Positions 15,850-24,014 of a DNA stretch of 64,000 nucleotides are shown here, in pieces. Numbering within the stretch: the stretch's first letter is position 1; the number at the start of each line of letters is the position of its first letter. Origin of the DNA: Candidatus Accumulibacter sp. 66-26 (GTDB taxonomy: Bacteria; Pseudomonadota; Gammaproteobacteria; Burkholderiales; Rhodocyclaceae); the NCBI GenBank assembly GCA_001897745.1, contig MKUH01000031.1, forward strand, positions 22,827-86,826, written 5' to 3'. Under the pieces are notes generated by a model. It was given only the letters and a program-made list of their open reading frames with translations. It searched no databases and was not told where the DNA came from. The position numbers were made by a program, and so were the translations under genes.

Positions 15850-16413
15850 ATGCGTAGCGCACTGTTGCTGATCGACATCCAGAACGACTACTTTCCGGGC
15901 GGCGCCATGACGCTCGACGGCAGCGACGCCGCCGGCGCCCGCGCCGGACAGCTGCTCGCCGCGTTCCGCGCGGCCGGGCGGCCGGTGATCCACATCCGGC
16001 ACCAGTCGGTGCGCCCCGGCGCGACCTTCTTCCTGCCCGGCACGCCCGGCGCCGAAATTCACGCAAGCGTCGCGCCGCAGGCCGGCGAGCCGGTGCTCGA
16101 CAAGCACTTCCCCAACAGCTTCCGCGAAACGGCGCTGCAGGAGACCCTGCAGAAACTGGGCGTCGAGGAACTGGCGGTGGCCGGGATGATGACGCACATG
16201 TGCGTGGACGCCACCGTGCGCGCCGCCTTCGATCTCGGCTACCGCTGCCGCGTGGCCGGCGACGCCTGCGCCACGCGCGGACTCGAGCACGACGGCGCGC
16301 AGGTGCCGGCGGGGCAGGTGCACGCGGCCTTCCTGGCCGCGCTGAACGGGATTTACGCGACGGTCGAGCCGAGTGCGGCGGTCGCGCAGAAAGTCGCGCA
16401 GAAAGCCGACTGA
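15850..16413 (+). CDS. Isochorismatase-family cysteine hydrolase
   Basis: A 187-residue single-domain cysteine hydrolase. The triad positions are visible: Asp in LLLIDIQNDYF (D9), Lys in VLDKHFPNSF and Cys in MMTHMCVDATVRAAFD. The family splits into isochorismatases, nicotinamidases and N-carbamoyl/ureido amidases; the sequence does not tell which. The C-terminus ends in a short repeat VAQKVAQK. It starts 18 bp after the manganese exporter with a strong AGGAGAAGG site, so both may share the riboswitch-controlled transcript. Confidence 0.85.
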   Translation: MRSALLLIDIQNDYFPGGAMTLDGSDAAGARAGQLLAAFRAAGRPVIHIRHQSVRPGATFFLPGTPGAEIHASVAPQAGEPVLDKHFPNSFRETALQETLQKLGVEELAVAGMMTHMCVDATVRAAFDLGYRCRVAGDACATRGLEHDGAQVPAGQVHAAFLAALNGIYATVEPSAAVAQKVAQKAD

Positions 16414-16490
16414 CGAAACCGGCTGACGGCGTCGGCCGTCGGCGGTGCCGGGCGTCTCGGGGCGGAGCGCCCGCCGCGAGCCGGCCGGAC

Positions 16491-17069
16491 TCAGTAGCCG
16501 CGGTTCTTGCCGTGCACCCAGAGCACGTCGCCGCGGCCGCCGGCCTTGTTGAGCAGACGGCCGAGCACGAACATCAGGTCGGAAACACGGTTCAGGTATT
16601 TGCGCGCGAAGTCCGAGACGCCGGCGGCGCCGGTCGTCACGTCCTCGCCGTTGGCCAGATGCACGACGCGCCGCTCGGCGCGGCGGGCGACGGTGCGCAC
16701 CAGATGGGCGTAGGCCGCGGCGCGCGTGCCGCCGGGCAGGATGAAGTCCTTGAGCGGCGTCAGGTCCTCGTTGAAGCGCTCGACGAGGTCTTCCAGACGG
16801 TCGACGTGCGCCTGGCCGATGATGCTCATGCCCGGGATGCAAAGCTCGCCGCCGAGGTCGAAGAGGTCGTGCTGCATGCCGGTCAGCCCCTCGCGGATGT
16901 CGTCCGGCAGTTCCTCGGTGAGCAGCAGGCCGAGCGTCGAGTTGAGTTCGTCGACCTCGCCGATCGCTTCGATGCGCAGGCTGTCCTTGGCGACGCGCGA
17001 GCCGTCGCCAAGGCCGGTGGTGCCGGCGTCGCCGGTGCGGGTGACAATTTTCGAGAGACGGTTGCCCAT
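16491..17069 (-). CDS. PduO-type cob(I)alamin adenosyltransferase
   Basis: Transfers the adenosyl group of ATP to cob(I)alamin, giving coenzyme B12. At 192 residues it matches the PduO/MMAB family: the N-terminal ATP-binding TRTGDAGTTGLGDGSRV, then VDELNSTLGLLL, FILPGGTRAAAYAHLVRTVARRAER and the C-terminal LNRVSDLMFVLGR. The start ATG 17069 gives MGNRLSKIVTRTGD; the longer frame upstream is antisense to the isomerase gene. It is divergent from hyi with only 48 bp between starts, so their promoters must overlap. No other B12 gene is in the window. Confidence 0.95.
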   Translation of the reverse strand: MGNRLSKIVTRTGDAGTTGLGDGSRVAKDSLRIEAIGEVDELNSTLGLLLTEELPDDIREGLTGMQHDLFDLGGELCIPGMSIIGQAHVDRLEDLVERFNEDLTPLKDFILPGGTRAAAYAHLVRTVARRAERRVVHLANGEDVTTGAAGVSDFARKYLNRVSDLMFVLGRLLNKAGGRGDVLWVHGKNRGY

Positions 17070-17117
17070 GATTGATTTCCTGACGAGAATGCTCGGGATT
17101 ATAGCCGAGGATTTCCG

Positions 17118-17966
17118 ATGCCCCCGCCGCTGCCGCCGCTGCGCTTCTGCGCCAACCTGAGCTTCCTGTTCGCCGACGCCGCTTTCCCCGAGCGTTTCGC
17201 GCGCGCCGCGCGCGCCGGCTTCGCGGGCGTCGAGTACATGTTCCCCTACGCCTGGGCGGCCGACGAACTGGCGCGCTGTCTGCGCGACAACGGCCTCGTC
17301 CAGGTGCTGCACAACCTGCCGCCCGGCGATTGGGACGCCGGCGAGCGCGGCATCGCCTGCCTGCCGGGGCGCGAGGCCGAGTTCCGCGCCGGCGTCGAGC
17401 AGGGCATCGACTACGCGCGCACGCTCGGCTGCACGCAGCTCAACTGCCTGGCCGGCCTCGCGCCGGCCGGCGCCGATAGCGACGATGAGGTCGATGGCGC
17501 CGAACTGCGCGCCGAAGTGCATGCCACGTTCGCCGCCAACCTGCGCTACGCGGCGCGCCGGCTCGGCGAGCACGGCATCCGCCTGCTCGTCGAGCCGATC
17601 AACAGCCGCGTGGACATGCCGGGGTTCTGGCTGGATACGCCGCGCAAGGCGCTGGCGCTGATCGAGGAGCTGAACGAGCCGAACCTGTGGCTGCAGTACG
17701 ACGTCTATCACGCGCAGATCATGGAAGGCGACCTGACGCGCACGCTCGAAGCGAATTTCTCGCGCATCGCGCACATCCAGATCGCCGACAACCCCGGCCG
17801 CCACGAACCGGGGACGGGCGAGATCAACTTCCCCTATCTGTTCGACCGGCTCGCGCGCCTCGGCTATGCCGGCTGGATCGGCTGCGAGTACCGGCCGCTG
17901 GACGACGCCGAGGCCGGTATGGAGGCTGCCACCGAGGCTGGTTTAGGCTGGCTGCCGCGCGCCTGA
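17118..17966 (+). CDS. hyi: Hydroxypyruvate isomerase
   Basis: Interconverts hydroxypyruvate and tartronate semialdehyde, linking glyoxylate to glycerate. The 282-residue TIM barrel of the xylose-isomerase-like superfamily shows FCANLSFLFAD at the start and GFAGVEYMFPY. LLVEPINSRVDMPGFWLD supplies a metal/acid Glu, LQYDVYHAQIMEGDLTRTL follows, and HIQIADNPGRHEPGTGEINFPYLF is the Hyi/OtnI hallmark. The stop precedes the convergent hemerythrin gene by 4 bp. With glycolate oxidase 1.5 kb downstream, a role in glycolate/glyoxylate use is likely, though the glyoxylate carboligase gene is not here. Confidence 0.92.
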   Translation: MPPPLPPLRFCANLSFLFADAAFPERFARAARAGFAGVEYMFPYAWAADELARCLRDNGLVQVLHNLPPGDWDAGERGIACLPGREAEFRAGVEQGIDYARTLGCTQLNCLAGLAPAGADSDDEVDGAELRAEVHATFAANLRYAARRLGEHGIRLLVEPINSRVDMPGFWLDTPRKALALIEELNEPNLWLQYDVYHAQIMEGDLTRTLEANFSRIAHIQIADNPGRHEPGTGEINFPYLFDRLARLGYAGWIGCEYRPLDDAEAGMEAATEAGLGWLPRA

Positions 17967-17970
17967 GCGC

Positions 17971-18456
17971 CTACCAGAACTTCCACCACCACTTCTTTTT
18001 CTGCATCGTCTGCTCGACTTCCTGCGACCACGCGCTGTACTGGCCGAGGCCGGCCTTCTGGAAGTGCATGCCGAAGCGCCGGTCGCTGTCGTTGATGTGC
18101 TGCACCAGCCAGTTCTTGAGGAAGTGCAGCAGTTCGAAGGTGATCGCTGCGTTCTCGTGGTCGAGCTTGTGCTGCAGGGCCCGCACCTGCGCTATCAGGT
18201 CCTCGTGCTGCTGCTTGTGGATCTCGAAGCCCGGGTAGTGCGTCATGCGCATCAGGCTTTCTTCGAGCAGGAAGTGCGTGCGCGTGTATTCGGCCAGGCG
18301 GTCGAGGATCTGGCGCGAGGTGGCCGTGCCGTGATGCTCGCGGATGGCCGTGTGCAGCTGGTTGAGCAGGTCGACGAGGACCTTGTGCTGTTCGTCGACC
18401 TCCTGGATGTTGATGCTGAACTCGTCGGTCCAGTGGAATAGATCGGTGGCGCTCAT
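17971..18456 (-). CDS. Bacteriohemerythrin
   Basis: An O2-binding di-iron four-helix protein of 161 residues. All seven iron ligands are visible: H24 (VDEQHKVL), H61 and E65 (THFLLEES), H80 and H84 (IHKQQHEDL), and H120 and D125 (LVQHINDSD). The unusual tail ends in a Lys/Trp run (KKKWWWKFW), which might associate with membranes. Cytosolic single-domain hemerythrins buffer or deliver O2 in microaerobic respirers. It reads divergently from the glycolate regulator; a FNR-like half-palindrome lies upstream at 18518-18531. Confidence 0.93.
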   Translation of the reverse strand: MSATDLFHWTDEFSINIQEVDEQHKVLVDLLNQLHTAIREHHGTATSRQILDRLAEYTRTHFLLEESLMRMTHYPGFEIHKQQHEDLIAQVRALQHKLDHENAAITFELLHFLKNWLVQHINDSDRRFGMHFQKAGLGQYSAWSQEVEQTMQKKKWWWKFW

Positions 18457-18517
18457 GCGGAAATCCTCCCCGAGGGAAAAGGTATGCCCAGCCTACGACG
18501 CTTCGCCGGGCGCGCAT

Positions 18518-18531
18518 CTGACGCAGGTCAA
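18518..18531 (-). promoter_or_regulatory. Possible FNR/DNR-type site before bacteriohemerythrin
   Basis: Reverse-strand TTGACCTGCGTCAG fits TTGAC-N4-GTCAA with one mismatch at the last base. It lies 62 bp before the start codon. The match is imperfect and may be chance. Confidence 0.3.
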
Positions 18532-18568
18532 CGGGCGGACGGCGCCGGCCGGAATGCGATACCGGCGA

Positions 18569-18618
18569 TTTGCACGAACGGTGCTTTGGTGTATTCTTTT
18601 TACAAGTTGTCAGACAAC
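18569..18618 (+). promoter_or_regulatory. gntR-glcDEF promoter with FadR-type operator
   Basis: TTTGCA (18569-18574) and TATTCT (18592-18597) are separated by exactly 17 bp. Immediately downstream GTTGTC-A-GACAAC (18606-18618) is a perfect 6-bp-arm palindrome of the TTGTC-N-GACAA kind bound by GlcC/LldR-like FadR-subfamily regulators. It lies where transcription should start, so bound regulator would block initiation: autorepression relieved by the inducer. Confidence 0.75.
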
Positions 18619-18629
18619 CTGATCGGATC

Positions 18630-19370
18630 ATGGGAATCAACGAACTGAAGAAAATCGTTCGCGCCCCGCGCCTGAGCGAAGAAGTGTCCAACGCGCTGGA
18701 AACGAAGATCGCGCGCGGCGAACTCGCGCCGGGCGACCAGCTGCCGACCGAGAAAGTGCTCGCCGAGACCTTCGGCGTCAGCCGCGCCGTGGTGCGCGAA
18801 GCCGTGGCGCGCCTGCGCGCCGACGGCCGCATCGAGACGCGCCAGGGTTCCGGCGCCTTCGTCGCGCAGGCGCCGAAGAGCCTCAACTTCCGCTTCTGGC
18901 AGGGCGACGGCCCGGCGCTCGTCGAACTGCGCGACATCTTCGAACTGCGCGCGATGATCGAGACCTCGGTCACCGAACTCGCCGCCCGCCGCCGCATTCC
19001 CGAGGACGTGGCGGCGATGCAGCGCCACCTGCAGGCGATGGACGACGCGATCCGCGACGGCAGCGACGGTTCCGAGGCCGACGACGATTTCCATCTGGCG
19101 GTCGCCGCCGCCACGCACAACACCTACGCCTATCGCCTGATCGAGTTCCTCGGCCGCCATTTCTCCGATTCGCGCCGCCTCGCCTGGGTCGATCCCGGCC
19201 GCCGCGAGACGCTGCCCGAGGAGGCGCAGGCCGAGCACCGCGCGATGTTCGAGGCGATCGCCGCCGGCAACCCGGCGCGCGCCCGCCGCTGCGCGCAGGA
19301 GCACCTGCGCGGCGCCGCCCTGCGCGTCGGCATCGACCTCGCGACCGACCTCTCGGAAGAGGGCCGCTAG
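18630..19370 (+). CDS. FadR-subfamily GntR regulator of the glycolate operon
   Basis: 246 residues: an N-terminal winged helix (LSEEVSNALETKIARGEL, LPTEKVLAETFGVSRAVV as recognition helix, then GRIETRQGSGAFV) and a C-terminal FCD ligand domain (~100-245). The FCD metal-site residues are suggested by DDDFHLAVAAATHN and by AEHRAMFEAIAAG with a final CAQEHLRGA. ATG 18630 (MGINELKKIV) is chosen because the operator lies just before it. It is first in line with glcDEF, whose substrate glycolate or a related 2-hydroxyacid is the probable effector. LldR- or PdhR-like specificities remain possible. Confidence 0.88.
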   Translation: MGINELKKIVRAPRLSEEVSNALETKIARGELAPGDQLPTEKVLAETFGVSRAVVREAVARLRADGRIETRQGSGAFVAQAPKSLNFRFWQGDGPALVELRDIFELRAMIETSVTELAARRRIPEDVAAMQRHLQAMDDAIRDGSDGSEADDDFHLAVAAATHNTYAYRLIEFLGRHFSDSRRLAWVDPGRRETLPEEAQAEHRAMFEAIAAGNPARARRCAQEHLRGAALRVGIDLATDLSEEGR

Positions 19371-19447
19371 CTTGCCTCCGGGCACGTCGGCGCCTTCTCC
19401 TTTTCTTTCCTCCTTTTCCCCGTTCCGCTGCTTCTCAAGGATGCCCC

Positions 19448-20974
19448 ATGAGCACTGAAAGCACCCCGGCCGCTCCGCGTTTCGACGTCGACCGGCGGCT
19501 TCTCGTCGCGCGCCTGCGCGCCGTCCTGCCGCCGCGCTCGCTGCTCGTCGACGAAGAGGACCTGCGCCCTTACGAATGCGACGGCCTGACCGCCTACCGC
19601 GAGCTGCCGCTGATCGTCGCGCTGCCGGCGAATGAGGGCGAGGCGCAGGCCGTGCTGCGCATCTGCCACGAACTGCGCGTGCCGGTCGTGCCGCGCGGCG
19701 CGGCGACGGGCCTCTCGGGCGGCGCCATGCCGCACCGCGACGGCGTCGTCGTCTCGCTCGCCAAACTCAAGGAGATCGTGCGTATCGACCCGCTGGCGCG
19801 CACCGCCGTCGTCCAGCCCGGCGTGCGCAACCTCGCCGTCTCCGAGGCGGCGGCGCCGTACAAGCTGTACTACGCGCCCGATCCCTCGTCGCAGATCGCG
19901 TGCACGATCGGCGGCAACGTCTCCGAGAACTCGGGCGGCGTGCATTGCCTGAAGTACGGCCTGACCGTGCATAACGTCCTGCGCGTGCGCGGCCTCACCG
20001 TCGAGGGCGAGGTCGTCGAGTTCGGCAACGCCGCGCTCGACGCGCCGGGCTACGACCTGCTGGCGCTGATCAACGGCTCGGAAGGCATGCTCGCGCTGAT
20101 CACCGAAGTGACCGTCAAGCTGACGCCGAAGCCCGAACTGGCGCAGGTCGTCCTCGCCTCCTTCGACGACGTGACCAAGGCCGGCAACGCGGTGGCCGAC
20201 ATCATCGCCGCCGGCATCATCCCGGCCGGCCTCGAAATGATGGACAAGAAAGCGACGCACGCCGTCGAGCCCTATGTGAACGCCGGCTACGACATGAACG
20301 CCGAGGCCATCCTGCTCTGCGAGTCGGACGGCACGCCGGAGGAGGTCGCCGAGGAGATCGGCCGCATGAAGGCGGTGCTCGAAAAGAGCGGCGCGTCCGA
20401 GATCCGCGTCTCGCAGAGCGAGGCCGAGCGCCTGCTGTTCTGGGCCGGGCGCAAGGCCGCCTTCCCGGCGGTCGGGCGCATCACGCCGGACTACCTGTGC
20501 ATGGACGGCACCATCCCGCGCAAGAACCTTGCGCGCATGCTGATCGCCATCAACGAGATGGAAGCGCGCTACGGTCTGCGCTGCGCCAACGTCTTCCACG
20601 CCGGCGACGGCAACCTGCACCCGCTGCTGATGTACGACGCCAACCAGCCGGGCCAGCTCGAACGCGCGACCGCCTTCGGCGCCGAGATCCTCGAACTGTC
20701 GGTCGAACTCGGCGGCACGATCACCGGCGAGCACGGCGTCGGCGTCGAGAAGATCAACCAGATGTGCGCGCAATTCACGCCGCTCGAACTCGACGCCTTC
20801 CATCGCCTGAAGGCGGCCTTCGACCCGGCCGGCCTGTTCAACCCCGGCAAGGCCATCCCGACCGCCGCGCGCTGCCGCGAGTACCGGCAGACCGGCCGGC
20901 CGGGGCAGGGCGGCGCCTTGTCCGGCGCCGTTCCCGGCACTTCCTCCAACTTTCCCGACGCTCCGAGGTTCTGA
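19448..20974 (+). CDS. glcD: Glycolate oxidase FAD subunit GlcD
   Basis: The flavoprotein subunit oxidises glycolate (also D-lactate) to glyoxylate and passes electrons through GlcE/GlcF to quinones. The 508-residue FAD_binding_4 protein has RGAATGLSGGAMPH (pyrophosphate loop), SQIACTIGGNVSENSGGVHCLKYG and the substrate-domain NVFHAGDGNLHPLLMYD. The C-terminal TGEHGVGVEKINQM and FNPGKAIPT are family signatures. The tail after that (~25 residues, Arg/Gly/Pro-rich) is variable. It ends in TGATG overlap with glcE. It follows gntR by 77 bp, a pyrimidine-rich leader (CTCCTTTTCTTTCCTCC). Confidence 0.96.
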   Translation: MSTESTPAAPRFDVDRRLLVARLRAVLPPRSLLVDEEDLRPYECDGLTAYRELPLIVALPANEGEAQAVLRICHELRVPVVPRGAATGLSGGAMPHRDGVVVSLAKLKEIVRIDPLARTAVVQPGVRNLAVSEAAAPYKLYYAPDPSSQIACTIGGNVSENSGGVHCLKYGLTVHNVLRVRGLTVEGEVVEFGNAALDAPGYDLLALINGSEGMLALITEVTVKLTPKPELAQVVLASFDDVTKAGNAVADIIAAGIIPAGLEMMDKKATHAVEPYVNAGYDMNAEAILLCESDGTPEEVAEEIGRMKAVLEKSGASEIRVSQSEAERLLFWAGRKAAFPAVGRITPDYLCMDGTIPRKNLARMLIAINEMEARYGLRCANVFHAGDGNLHPLLMYDANQPGQLERATAFGAEILELSVELGGTITGEHGVGVEKINQMCAQFTPLELDAFHRLKAAFDPAGLFNPGKAIPTAARCREYRQTGRPGQGGALSGAVPGTSSNFPDAPRF

Positions 20975-22086
20975 TGACGGCAGTGCTTGAACAATGGGCC
21001 GGGCGCGTGCGTGCGGCGGCGGCCGACGGCAAACCGCTGCGCCTGCGCGGCGGCGGCAGCAAGGATTTCTACGGGCGGGCGGTGGCCGGCGAGGCGGACG
21101 ATTGGCTCGACACGCGCGAATACGCCGGCATCGTCGCCTACGAGCCGACCGAGCTCGTCGTCACCGCGCGCTGCGGAACGCCGCTCGCCGAGCTGGAGGC
21201 GGCGCTTGCCGAAAAGGGCCAGGCGCTCTCCTTCGAGCCGCCGCATTTCGGCGCCGGCGCCACGGTCGGCGGCTGCGTCGTGGCCGGCCTTGCCGGACCG
21301 CGCCGCGCGCAGGCCGGCGCGGTGCGCGACTTCGTGCTCGGCGCCAAACTGCTCGACGGCCAGGGCGACCTGCTCGCCTTCGGCGGTCAGGTGATGAAGA
21401 ACGTCGCCGGCTACGACGTGCCGCGCCTGCTCGCCGGCAGCCTCGGCACGCTCGGCCTGATCGCCGAGGTCTCGCTGAAGGTGCTGCCCTTCGCCGTGGC
21501 GACGCAGACGCTGCGCTTCGCCATGGCGCAGGAGGCGGCGCTGGCCAGCCTCAACCGCTGGGGCGGCCAGCCGCTGCCGATCACCGCCTCGGCCTGGTGC
21601 GACGGCGTCCTGCATCTGCGCCTCGAAGGCGCCGCGGCCGCCGTTTCCGCAGCGACGCGCAAGCTCGGCGGCGAAATGGGCGGCGAGGCCGTGGCCGCGC
21701 CGGAAGCGGCGGCCTTCTGGGCCGCCCTGCGCGAGCAGACGCACGCCTTCTTCGCCGCCGGGGCGCTCGCCGACGCGCCGCTCTGGCGCCTCTCCGTGCC
21801 CTCGCTGACGCCGCCGCTCGACCTGCCCGGCGCGCAGCTGATCGAATGGGGCGGCGCGCAGCGCTGGCTGCGCGGCGGCGAGGCGGCAACGCCCGCCGCC
21901 ATCCGCCAGGCGGCGCAGCGGGCCGGCGGCCACGCCACGCTGTTCCGCGCCGGCGCCGGCGAGCGTTCCGTGTCCGACGTCTTCCAGCCGCTCAGCGCGC
22001 CGCTCGCGCGCATCCACCGCAATCTCAAGACCGCCTTCGATCCGCACGGGGTTTTCAATCCCGGCCGGATGTACCCGGATTTCTGA
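20974..22086 (+). CDS. glcE: Glycolate oxidase subunit GlcE
   Basis: A second FAD-binding-type subunit of 370 residues. It shows the PCMH pyrophosphate region RLRGGGSKDFYGR, FGAGATVGGCVVAGLAGPRR, and GGQVMKNVAGYDVPRLLAGSLGTLG, the GlcE hallmark. The C-terminus AFDPHGVFNPGRMYPDF is also typical. Its ATG shares bases with the glcD stop (TGATG at 20972), indicating translational coupling. Required with GlcD and GlcF for activity in E. coli. Confidence 0.95.
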   Translation: MTAVLEQWAGRVRAAAADGKPLRLRGGGSKDFYGRAVAGEADDWLDTREYAGIVAYEPTELVVTARCGTPLAELEAALAEKGQALSFEPPHFGAGATVGGCVVAGLAGPRRAQAGAVRDFVLGAKLLDGQGDLLAFGGQVMKNVAGYDVPRLLAGSLGTLGLIAEVSLKVLPFAVATQTLRFAMAQEAALASLNRWGGQPLPITASAWCDGVLHLRLEGAAAAVSAATRKLGGEMGGEAVAAPEAAAFWAALREQTHAFFAAGALADAPLWRLSVPSLTPPLDLPGAQLIEWGGAQRWLRGGEAATPAAIRQAAQRAGGHATLFRAGAGERSVSDVFQPLSAPLARIHRNLKTAFDPHGVFNPGRMYPDF

Positions 22087-22098
22087 CAGCGACCGACC

Positions 22099-23397
22099 AT
22101 GCAAACCAATCTTGCCGATTTCATCAAGGACACGCCCGAAGGGCGCGAGGCCGACGCCATCCTGCGCACCTGCGTGCATTGCGGCTTCTGCACGGCGACC
22201 TGTCCGACCTACCAGCTGCTCGGCGACGAACTCGACGGGCCGCGCGGCCGCATCTATCTGATCAAGCAGATGCTCGAAGGGCAGCCGGTAACGGAGAAGA
22301 CGCAGCTGCACCTCGACCGCTGCCTGAGCTGCCGCTCGTGCGAAACGACCTGCCCGTCGGGCGTCAAATACCACCGCCTGCTCGACATCGGGCGCGCCTT
22401 CATCGACCGGCAAGTGCCGCGCAGGGGCGTCGAGAAGCTCAAGCGCTTCCTGCTGCGCGAGGCGCTGCCGCGCCGCTGGCTGTTCAAGCCGGCGGTGCAG
22501 GCCGGGCAGCTGCTGCGTCCCGTGCTGCCCTCGGTCCTCGCCGACAAGGTGCCGACGCCGGTCGACGGCGCGCCGCGTCCGTGGCCCGATTTTTCCACGC
22601 GCCCGGTCGCCCACAAGCGGCGCATGATCGCGCTCGCCGGCTGCGTGCAGCCCGACCTCGCGCCGAACACCAACGCCGCCACGGCACGCGTGCTCGACAG
22701 GCTCGGCATCGAGCTGTTCGAGCCGGCCGGCGCAGGCTGCTGCGGCGCGCTGCGCTTCCACCTCGACGCGCAGGAGGCGGCGCTCGCCGACATGCGCCGC
22801 GTGATCGACGCCTGGTGGCCGCACATCGAGAGCGGCTCGGTCGAGGCCATCGTCATGACCGCCTCCGGCTGCGGCGCGCACGTCAAGGAATACGGCGACC
22901 TGCTCAAACACGACGCGGCGTATGCGGAAAAGGCCGCGCGCGTCTCGGCGCTGACCCGCGACGCCTCGGAAGTGATCGCCGCCGAGCGCGAACGCCTCGC
23001 CGAACTGCTGCGCGCGGCGAGCGGCGGCGCGCCGCTGAAGGTCGCCTTCCATTCGCCGTGCACGCTGCAGCACGGGCAGAAGATCCGCGGCGTCGTCGAA
23101 TCCCTGCTCGCCGCCGCCGGCTACGAGCTGTCGCCGGTCGCCGATCCGCACCTGTGCTGCGGCTCGGCCGGCACCTACTCGATCCTGCAGCCCGAACTGT
23201 CGAAGCAGCTGCGCGACAACAAGCTCGCCGCGCTCGGCGCCGGCTCGCCGGCGGTCTTCGTCACCGCCAACATCGGCTGCCAGACGCACCTGCAGAGCGG
23301 CAGCGCAACGCCGGTGCGGCACTGGATCGAACTGCTCGACGAACGCCTCGCCGGCGCTGCGGGCGGGACTCCGGCCCCGGCCTCTATCTCCGTCTGA
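22099..23397 (+). CDS. glcF: Glycolate oxidase iron-sulfur subunit GlcF
   Basis: 432 residues. Two 4Fe-4S motifs sit at the N-terminus: CVHCGFCTATCPTYQLLG and CLSCRSCETTCPSGVKYH. Two CCG (heterodisulfide-reductase-like) domains follow: GCVQPDLAPNTN with GAGCCGALRFHLD, and HSPCTLQHGQ with DPHLCCGSAGTYSIL. It transfers electrons from the flavin subunits to the membrane quinone pool. It starts 12 bp after glcE and is the last of the gntR-glcDEF operon; no terminator hairpin with a T-tract follows. Confidence 0.96.
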   Translation: MQTNLADFIKDTPEGREADAILRTCVHCGFCTATCPTYQLLGDELDGPRGRIYLIKQMLEGQPVTEKTQLHLDRCLSCRSCETTCPSGVKYHRLLDIGRAFIDRQVPRRGVEKLKRFLLREALPRRWLFKPAVQAGQLLRPVLPSVLADKVPTPVDGAPRPWPDFSTRPVAHKRRMIALAGCVQPDLAPNTNAATARVLDRLGIELFEPAGAGCCGALRFHLDAQEAALADMRRVIDAWWPHIESGSVEAIVMTASGCGAHVKEYGDLLKHDAAYAEKAARVSALTRDASEVIAAERERLAELLRAASGGAPLKVAFHSPCTLQHGQKIRGVVESLLAAAGYELSPVADPHLCCGSAGTYSILQPELSKQLRDNKLAALGAGSPAVFVTANIGCQTHLQSGSATPVRHWIELLDERLAGAAGGTPAPASISV

Positions 23398-23671
23398 CTC
23401 CGCGCTGCGTCCGGCCCCCGCGCGATCCCGCAGCGGGGTGGCCGGGCGTGGCCGCTGTACGCATCGAGCGCCCGCGGCGCGTCGGCGCGGCCGCCCCTTC
23501 GGCGAACCCGCGCGGACGGGGCGGCCGCGCGCCGCTTCGCGGGCCGACAAGACGAGCGGCGCTACGGCGAAGACGGTAGAATCCAGCGGTTGCCTGCCGA
23601 CCGGGATCGGCGTCGCGGAACGCTCTCCCGGCAGGACGATCGGCAACGGGATACGGCGAACGGGGTGGGCA

Positions 23672-23989
23672 ATGGACGAAGGCGGAAAAGGGCGGGACGC
23701 TTCCGGCGGAGGCGGCGCGGATGGCGAACGGCGGCGCGACGAGCGCCTGCGCGAGCAATTCGAGTCGGCTTTCGCGATGGTCGAACCCTTCTTCGACCCG
23801 GCCCAGGGCTGGGGCGGGCACTCGCTCGAACACCTCGCCTTCCGCGTCGTGCGCGACAATTTTCCCGACCTGAGCAGCGAGGACGTACACGCGCTGGTGG
23901 TCGCCGCGCACCGTCTCTACATCGAGCGCAACCCCGGCGGCAGCGGTCATCTGACGCGTCCGGAAGAACTGCGCCGGCCGAAGCTGTGA
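23672..23989 (+). CDS. Hypothetical protein, 105 aa
   Basis: Unrecognised. A hydrophilic Gly/Asp/Arg-rich N-terminus (MDEGGKGRDASGGGGADG) precedes a helical region: RLREQFESAFAMVEPFFDP, GGHSLEHLAFRVVRDNFPDL and EDVHALVVAAHRLYIER. The end is NPGGSGHLTRPEELRRPKL. It looks like a small conserved soluble protein. A TAGAAT at 23577-23582 in GACGGTAGAATCC is a plausible -10, about 90 bp upstream. The PP2C phosphatase starts 25 bp downstream on the same strand, so this may be its partner. The frame upstream of 23672 is low-complexity and I leave it out. Confidence 0.65.
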   Translation: MDEGGKGRDASGGGGADGERRRDERLREQFESAFAMVEPFFDPAQGWGGHSLEHLAFRVVRDNFPDLSSEDVHALVVAAHRLYIERNPGGSGHLTRPEELRRPKL

Positions 23990-24014
23990 GCGCATCGCGC
24001 GAAATCGAAGCCTC

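Noticed and set aside
16491..17804. 437-residue version of the cobalamin adenosyltransferase frame
   Set aside because: Everything upstream of 17069 is antisense to hydroxypyruvate isomerase; the enzyme's homologous start is MGNRLSK at 17069.
20569..23859. A 1096-residue reverse-strand open frame over glcDEF
   Set aside because: It is antisense to three well-supported genes and of shadow composition (long Arg/Gly/Ala/Val/Asp runs).
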